DNA of 36,335 nt from NCBI RefSeq assembly GCF_030398335.1, contig NZ_JAOAOP010000038.1:1-36335 (forward strand), read 5' to 3'. Positions 32,080 to 36,335 of the stretch are shown one piece after another. Each line of letters begins with the position of its first letter. Positions within the stretch are counted from its first letter, which is position 1. Under the pieces are notes generated by a model. The model made no database searches, was not told the DNA's origin, and saw nothing but the letters and a program-made list of their open reading frames with translations. Source of the DNA: Aquibium sp. A9E412. Lineage in GTDB: Bacteria; Pseudomonadota; Alphaproteobacteria; Rhizobiales; Rhizobiaceae. The position numbers and the translations under genes were made by a program.

Positions 32080-32778
32080 TCAGCCCTTGGCGGCCGAGAC
32101 CGTCGCCTCGACGTGGTCGATCAGCGGATCGGGCAGCTTGAGCCGGCCGGCCAGCATGTCGAGATAGCCGCGCTCGGCCCGCGTGTCGGGCTCGATGGCG
32201 AGGCGCGAGGCGGTGTAGAGCTCGACCTTCTGCGCGTCGGTCTGCGCGGCGGCGACCACCTCGTCGAGGTCGATCGGCCGCTCGAGCTCGTTCATCAGGA
32301 AGGCCTCGGCCTCCGCGTCGATGCCCGAGACCTTGAGCCGGTCGTGGATGCGGGCGCGCTCGGCCGCGTCGATGTGGCCGTCGGCGCGCGCGGCCGCGAT
32401 CATCGCGCGCACCAGCGCCAGCGCGAACGCGTCCTGGCCCTGCGGCGCGGTCGCCGGGTTGAAGCTGTCGTTGTCCGGCGGCGGCAGCACGGCGGCCTCG
32501 CGCGCGGCCGGCTCGTCCGGCTTCCGGCCGCTCTGATAGTTCTGATAGGCGGTGTAGGCGAGGCCCGCGACGGCGGCCAGCCCGCCGAGCTTGAGCGCCG
32601 AGCCGGTCAGCTTGCGGCCGGTGCCGGTGCCCAGCAGCACCGCGGCGATCGCGCCGGTGGCGAGCGGGTTGTCCTTGGCGAGCTGCGTCGCCTGCCCGGC
32701 CTTGTCGCGCACCGACGTCCCGGTGCCCGGCACCTTCGATCCCAGGAAATCGTCCAGCAGCTTTTTCGGATCGAACAT
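32080..32778 (-). CDS. DUF533/TerB-like protein
   Basis: 232 residues from the ATG at 32778 (GAGGAG in front). N-terminal MFDPKKLLDDFLGSKVPG, then a hydrophobic Gly/Ala-rich segment (about 46-75, with GAIAAVLLGTGTGRKL and LKLGGLAAVAGLAYTAYQNY) that could insert in the membrane. The C-terminal half (about 115-232) has the TerB-like fold with ALVRAMIAAARADGHIDAAERARIHDRL. The family includes E. coli YebE, an inner-membrane protein of unknown function induced by envelope stress. The role is unknown here too. It is 81 bp downstream of trhO, and may be transcribed with it. Confidence 0.82.
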   Translation of the reverse strand: MFDPKKLLDDFLGSKVPGTGTSVRDKAGQATQLAKDNPLATGAIAAVLLGTGTGRKLTGSALKLGGLAAVAGLAYTAYQNYQSGRKPDEPAAREAAVLPPPDNDSFNPATAPQGQDAFALALVRAMIAAARADGHIDAAERARIHDRLKVSGIDAEAEAFLMNELERPIDLDEVVAAAQTDAQKVELYTASRLAIEPDTRAERGYLDMLAGRLKLPDPLIDHVEATVSAAKG

Positions 32779-32859
32779 CGTCACTCCTCGCGGTCGGCCC
32801 CGTGCCCGCCAACAGGTAGGAGCCGGCCGCGCCGTTTGCAACGCCGCCGGCGGCCCGCC

Positions 32860-33780
32860 TCAGCGGCCGATATGCGGCGTGCCGCCGCGCGCGGCGGCAC
32901 GCTCGACCTGGCGCTGGCGCTCGGCATAGCGCGCCCGGTCGGCGGCGCTGCGCTCGGCGTGGCAGTGCGGGCAGGCGACGCCTGCGCGGTAGAGCGGCGA
33001 GGCGCGCTCGGCCGGCGTCAGCGGCCGCCGGCAGGCCCGGCACAGGGCGGCGCGGCCGCGCTCGAGCCCGTGCACCAGCGACACCCGCTCGTCGAACACG
33101 AAGCACTCGCCCCGCCACCGGCTACCGTCGGCCGGCACCTGCTCGAGATAGGCGAGGATGCCGCCGGAAAGCTGGAACACCCGCTCGTGGCCCTGCGCCA
33201 GAAGCAGCGCCGACGCCTTCTCGCAGCGGATGCCGCCGGTGCAGAACATGGCGATCGGCCGGCCGGCGAGCCGCGCCCGGTTGGCCTCGGCCCAGGCGGG
33301 AAAGGCGCGGAAGCTGTCGGTGCCGGGATCGAGCGCGCCGCGAAAGCTGCCGAGCGCCGTCTCGTAGGCGTTGCGCGTGTCGATCAGCACGGTCGCCGGA
33401 TCGTCGACCAGCGCGTTCCACTCGCCCGGCGCGACGTGGCGTCCGGTGCGCGCGGCCGGGTCGAGACCGGCCACGCCGAGGGTGACGATCTCGCGCTTCA
33501 GCCGCACCTTCATGCGGTAGAACGGCATCGCCGCGGCCCGCGACAGCTTGATCTCGGCGCCGGCAAGAGCCGGCTCGGCCTCGACCCGGGCGAGCAGCCG
33601 CCCGATCGCCTCCGGCGTGCCGGCGACGGTGCCGTTGACGCCCTCCGGCGCGACGATCAGCGTGCCCTTCAGCGCCAGCGCGTCGGCAAGTGCGGCAAGC
33701 CGCGCGCGCAGCGCCGCCGGCTCGGCGATGCGGGCGAAGCGGTAGAGCGCGGCGACGGCGACGGGCGGGGACAGATCCAT
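32860..33780 (-). CDS. trhO: tRNA uridine(34) hydroxylase TrhO (rhodanese family)
   Basis: 306 residues. Residues 5-95 form the N-terminal domain with KGTLIVAPEGVNGTVAG. The central rhodanese-like domain (about 120-220) has VLIDTRNAYE and the active-site loop FCTGGIRCEKAS with Cys180 and Cys186. The C-terminal region contains a Cys-rich putative zinc knuckle (LCRACRRPL ... VACPHCHAE). TrhO converts U34 to 5-hydroxyuridine in tRNAs with oxygen, giving the precursor of the cmo5U-type wobble modification; it was formerly UPF0176. The length and motifs agree with the family. Confidence 0.93.
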   Translation of the reverse strand: MDLSPPVAVAALYRFARIAEPAALRARLAALADALALKGTLIVAPEGVNGTVAGTPEAIGRLLARVEAEPALAGAEIKLSRAAAMPFYRMKVRLKREIVTLGVAGLDPAARTGRHVAPGEWNALVDDPATVLIDTRNAYETALGSFRGALDPGTDSFRAFPAWAEANRARLAGRPIAMFCTGGIRCEKASALLLAQGHERVFQLSGGILAYLEQVPADGSRWRGECFVFDERVSLVHGLERGRAALCRACRRPLTPAERASPLYRAGVACPHCHAERSAADRARYAERQRQVERAAARGGTPHIGR

Positions 33781-33960
33781 GGCCCGACGCGTAATGCGCG
33801 GTGCTGCGGCTGGCAAGCCGCGGCGCGGCCGGACGCGGGATTGCGGCCTCATAGACGGCACGCCGCCGGCCGGTCCGACCGCCGCGACCGGCGGCGCCGC
33901 GTCCCCGCCCGGCCGGGCCGCGCCACAATCGGACCGGTGACAACCGGAGCCCGCCGCCAG

Positions 33961-34866
33961 ATGTTCGCACGAGACACCGCCGCCGCGATCGCCGAGACCG
34001 CCGCCGAGATCGGCGTCGAGCCGGCCGCGCTGCTGGCCATCGCCGAAGTGGAGTCGGGCGGCCGCACGAGCGCCCGGGTCGCCGGCCGCGCCGAGCCGCT
34101 GATCCGCTTCGAGGGGCACTATTTCGACCGGCGGCTGCCGGCGGCCAAGCGGGCCGCCGCGCGCCAGGCCGGCCTTGCCGCGCCGCGCGCCGGCGCCGTC
34201 GCCAACCCGGCCGGCCAGGCGGCGCGCTGGCGGCTGCTCGCCCGCGCGGCGGCGATCGACCGCCAGGCGGCCTACGAATCGGTGTCGTGGGGCATCGGCC
34301 AGGTGATGGGCGCCCACTGGAGCTGGCTCGGCTATGCCAGCGTCGAGGCGCTGGTCGCCGAGGCGCGCAGCGGCCCGGCCGGCCAGGTGCGGCTGATGGC
34401 GCGCTTCATCGCCAGGGCGGGCCTGGTGCCGGCGATCCGCCGCCGCGACTGGGCCGCCTTCGCACGGCGCTACAACGGCCCGGCCTACCGGAAGAACCGC
34501 TACGACAGCCGCCTGGCCGCCGCCTACCGCCGGCACGCGGCCACAGCCGGCGGTGCCGCGCCGGCGCCCGGCGGCGGGGCGGCGCTGCTGCGCCGCGGCG
34601 ACGCGGGCGCGGCGGTGCGCGCCCTGCAGGTGGCGCTGACCGCGCACGGCCATCCGACGGCGGCCGACGGCGTGTTCGGCCCCCGCACCGAGGCCGCCCT
34701 GCGCGGCTTCCAGAAGCAGGCGGGCCTTGCCGTCGACGGCATCGCCGGCCCGCGCACCGCCGCCGCGCTCGCCCGCCCGGCACCGGCCGCCCGGCTCGCC
34801 GCGCGCGCCTGGGCCGGGCTGCGGGCGCTTTGCGCCGGGCTCGTGCGCCGGCTCGCCCGGCGCTGA
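33961..34866 (+). CDS. Endolysin-like N-acetylmuramidase with peptidoglycan-binding domain
   Basis: 301 residues from the ATG at 33961; an in-frame GTG at 33937 would add eight residues. Residues 8-185 match the N-acetylmuramidase (DUF3380) fold: AIAEVESGG with the likely catalytic Glu31, then LIRFEGHYFDRRL and SWGIGQVMGAHWSWLGY, and FARRYNGPAY. A peptidoglycan-binding domain follows (about 208-272, LRRGDAGAAVRALQVAL, VFGPRTEAALRGFQ). The last 30 residues form an Arg-rich amphipathic stretch. No signal peptide is visible. Phage endolysins share this architecture, but no phage genes are nearby; it may be a domesticated lysin or cell-wall hydrolase released by another route. Confidence 0.82.
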   Translation: MFARDTAAAIAETAAEIGVEPAALLAIAEVESGGRTSARVAGRAEPLIRFEGHYFDRRLPAAKRAAARQAGLAAPRAGAVANPAGQAARWRLLARAAAIDRQAAYESVSWGIGQVMGAHWSWLGYASVEALVAEARSGPAGQVRLMARFIARAGLVPAIRRRDWAAFARRYNGPAYRKNRYDSRLAAAYRRHAATAGGAAPAPGGGAALLRRGDAGAAVRALQVALTAHGHPTAADGVFGPRTEAALRGFQKQAGLAVDGIAGPRTAAALARPAPAARLAARAWAGLRALCAGLVRRLARR

Positions 34867-34930
34867 GCCGGGCGGCAAACGCCGCGGCGGCCGGCGCACT
34901 TGCATCCGCCCGCCAAAGGGTGTTGAACGC

Positions 34931-34963
34931 GGGGCCGCCGCCTTCCGCAGGGAAAGCGGCCCC
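34931..34963 (+). other. Hairpin in the eda leader
   Basis: Perfect 8-bp arms GGGGCCGC (34931-34938) and GCGGCCCC (34956-34963) with a 17-base loop, 19 bp before the eda start. A weak promoter candidate with TTGCAT (34900-34905) lies upstream. The hairpin could affect translation or stability; no role is shown. Confidence 0.3.
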
Positions 34964-34982
34964 GGTTCGAGGACACACTGCC

Positions 34983-35621
34983 ATGCGCGATCGATCGCAG
35001 AAGCTCGTAGCCCTGCTCGACGGCCAGCCGGTCGTGCCGGTGATCACGGTGGAGCGGCTGGCCGATGCCGTGCCGCTCGCCCGCGCGCTCGCCGCCGGCG
35101 GCCTGAAGGCGATCGAGGTGACGCTGCGCACGCCCGATGCGCTCGACGCCATCCGCCTGATCGCGGCGGAGGTGCCGCAGGCGGTTGTCGGCGCCGGCAC
35201 CGTCCTGACCGGCCGCGACTACCACCGCGCGGTGAGCGCCGGCGCCCGCTTCGCCGTCAGCCCCGGCACCACCCAGGACCTGCTCGACGCGGCAGTCGAT
35301 TCCGACGCGCCCTTCCTGCCCGGCGCAACGACGCCGAGCGAGATCATGGCGGTGCGCGAGGAGGGCTACACGCTGATCAAGTTCTTCCCGGCCGAACTGT
35401 CGGGCGGCGCGCCGTTTCTCAGGGCGCTCGCCGCGCCGCTTGCCACCGTGCGCTTCTGCCCGACCGGCGGCGTGTCGCCGGCCAACGTCGCCGACTACCT
35501 GGCGCTGCCCAACGTGGCCTGCGTCGGCGGCTCGTGGGTGGCGCCCGACGCGGCGCTTTCGGCCGGCGACTGGGCGCGCGTCGAGACGCTGGCCCGCGAG
35601 GCGGCCGCCCTCGGCCGCTGA
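34983..35621 (+). CDS. eda: KDPG/KHG aldolase
   Basis: 212 residues, ATG at 34983 with GAGGAC upstream. The catalytic pair matches E. coli Eda exactly in position: Glu45 in IEVTLRT, and the Schiff-base Lys133 in IKFFPAE. GAGTVL (70-75), the loop VSPGTTQDLLD and PGATTPSE are the remaining family signatures, and FCPTGGV binds the phosphate. It splits 2-keto-3-deoxy-6-phosphogluconate to pyruvate and glyceraldehyde-3-phosphate in the Entner-Doudoroff pathway, the main sugar route of many Hyphomicrobiales. It stands alone, with no edd or zwf beside it. Confidence 0.96.
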   Translation: MRDRSQKLVALLDGQPVVPVITVERLADAVPLARALAAGGLKAIEVTLRTPDALDAIRLIAAEVPQAVVGAGTVLTGRDYHRAVSAGARFAVSPGTTQDLLDAAVDSDAPFLPGATTPSEIMAVREEGYTLIKFFPAELSGGAPFLRALAAPLATVRFCPTGGVSPANVADYLALPNVACVGGSWVAPDAALSAGDWARVETLAREAAALGR

Positions 35622-35660
35622 GCGCGGCCGGCCGCGGCGCGATCGCCGTGCCGAAGGATA

Positions 35661-36335
35661 TCAGTTCCTGCGGGGCTCGAAGCGGGCGAGCGAGAAGAAG
35701 CGCACGGCCTGTCCGCTGAAGCGCTGGTAGTCCACCGTCTCGCTGCGCGGCTGGAAGCCGGTCGTGTAGACGGCCTCCGGCAGCCGCACCACCTCGGAAT
35801 TGAAGGACGGCAGCGTCGTCGAGCGGTCGTTCATGGTCACCGAATCCGCCTTGAGCGCCCAGCGCGCGGCTTCCGCGCGCACCGGCAGCACCTGCGGCGC
35901 CGGCGTCGGGCGGCCGTCGGCCGCGCGCGGCTTGCCGGCCTTGGGCGTGGTGCGGATGCCGCCGGAGATGATGGCCGCCGGCTCGAGGTCCTGCCGGTTC
36001 GACAGCAGCGCCAGGCGCTGCGAATCGGAGACCGGGCGGCCGGATTTCTGCTCGGGGCGGGTGAACGGGGCTTCCTCGCCGGCCGTCGCGGCGAGCTCGG
36101 TCGGCCGCACGCCGGTCAGCGCGGCGACCGCATAGGAGGCGTCGAGCGCGCTCGGCCGGGCCGAGGGCAGCGGCACCTCGGCGGCGGCCGCAGCGGTGGC
36201 GCCGGTCGTCTCGTCCGACGCGGTGAGCACGTCGTCGATGGCGGTGGCGGCGGCCGGGCGCGGCGACGGCGCGACCAGCGCGGCGACCTGGGTGCCCGCG
36301 GCGGGCGCGGCGGTGTCGCTCTCGGCGGCGGCGAC
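35661..36335 (-). CDS. C-terminal part of a large Ala/Pro-rich protein (unidentified)
   Basis: The frame is open to the window edge (224 visible residues), so the N-terminal part lies to the right. The visible portion is low-complexity and Ala/Pro/Thr-rich up to about the middle, then becomes more structured: LPSFNSEVVRLPEAVYTTGF, and a final VDYQRFSGQAVRFFSLARFEP. Low-complexity tails of this kind end large envelope or peptidoglycan-related proteins (for example DUF882-type) in Hyphomicrobiales, but I cannot name the family. It converges with eda across 39 bp. Confidence 0.6.
   Translation of the reverse strand, partial: VAAAESDTAAPAAGTQVAALVAPSPRPAAATAIDDVLTASDETTGATAAAAAEVPLPSARPSALDASYAVAALTGVRPTELAATAGEEAPFTRPEQKSGRPVSDSQRLALLSNRQDLEPAAIISGGIRTTPKAGKPRAADGRPTPAPQVLPVRAEAARWALKADSVTMNDRSTTLPSFNSEVVRLPEAVYTTGFQPRSETVDYQRFSGQAVRFFSLARFEPRRN

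Noticed and set aside
32113-33960. Upstream in-frame extension of the muramidase gene running antisense to trhO
   Set aside because: It would overlap two genes on the other strand completely. The ATG at 33961 matches the beginning of the family.

Overview
The window is very GC-rich alphaproteobacterial chromosome, most likely from the order Hyphomicrobiales (Rhizobiales). The evidence is the flagellar gene order (fliK/motD, transglycosylase, ftcR/rem, flgE-K-L, flaF, flbT, flgD, fliQ, flhA, fliR), the orphan regulator FtcR/Rem with the alphaproteobacterial pair FlaF/FlbT, and a lysine/ornithine-type decarboxylase followed by a GNAT gene. I cannot name the genus from the sequence alone. There are no rRNA or tRNA genes, CRISPR arrays, insertion sequences or prophage.

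Region 1 (1-13298, all + strand) is a flagellar cluster. It starts inside fliK (hook length) and continues with a secreted lytic transglycosylase, a glutathione S-transferase gene that looks out of place, the regulator ftcR, hook and junction genes (flgE, flgK, flgL), the flagellin regulators flaF and flbT, the hook cap flgD, and the export-gate genes fliQ, flhA and fliR. Four small genes follow that look like FliJ, a FlgJ-type rod-binding protein, FlgN and a FliL-like membrane protein. Two diverged copies of a 97-bp palindromic repeat lie after fliQ and after the last flagellar gene.

Region 2 (13410-17585) is metabolic. An isovaleryl/citronellyl-CoA-dehydrogenase-like gene and an SCP2 sterol-carrier gene diverge from a 16-bp palindrome that carries both predicted -35 boxes. 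Next, on the minus strand, are a GNAT gene that seems to carry a repeat within its reading frame and an ornithine/lysine decarboxylase. The decarboxylase has a predicted leader of about 440 nt with long-range pairings, probably a speF-type leader RNA.

Region 3 (17660-25400) holds an amidase with a LysR regulator, a DUF1007 plus NicO/RcnA metal-efflux pair, a BDH2/DHRS6-like dehydrogenase with a tiny overlapping membrane-protein gene, a GNAT gene divergent from a class I aminotransferase, and another SDR.

Region 4 (25480-31865, minus strand) carries two transport operons: a tripartite TRAP system (dctP-dctQ-dctM) with a clear rho-independent terminator, and the molybdate ABC transporter modABC.

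Region 5 (32080-36335) holds a DUF533/TerB-like protein, the tRNA hydroxylase TrhO, an endolysin-like muramidase with a peptidoglycan-binding domain, the KDPG aldolase eda, and the C-terminal end of a large Ala/Pro-rich protein that runs off the window.

The best candidates for regulation worth testing are the decarboxylase leader RNA and the shared divergent operator at 14689-14704. Very long open frames antisense to real genes are common here because of the GC bias and were not called.
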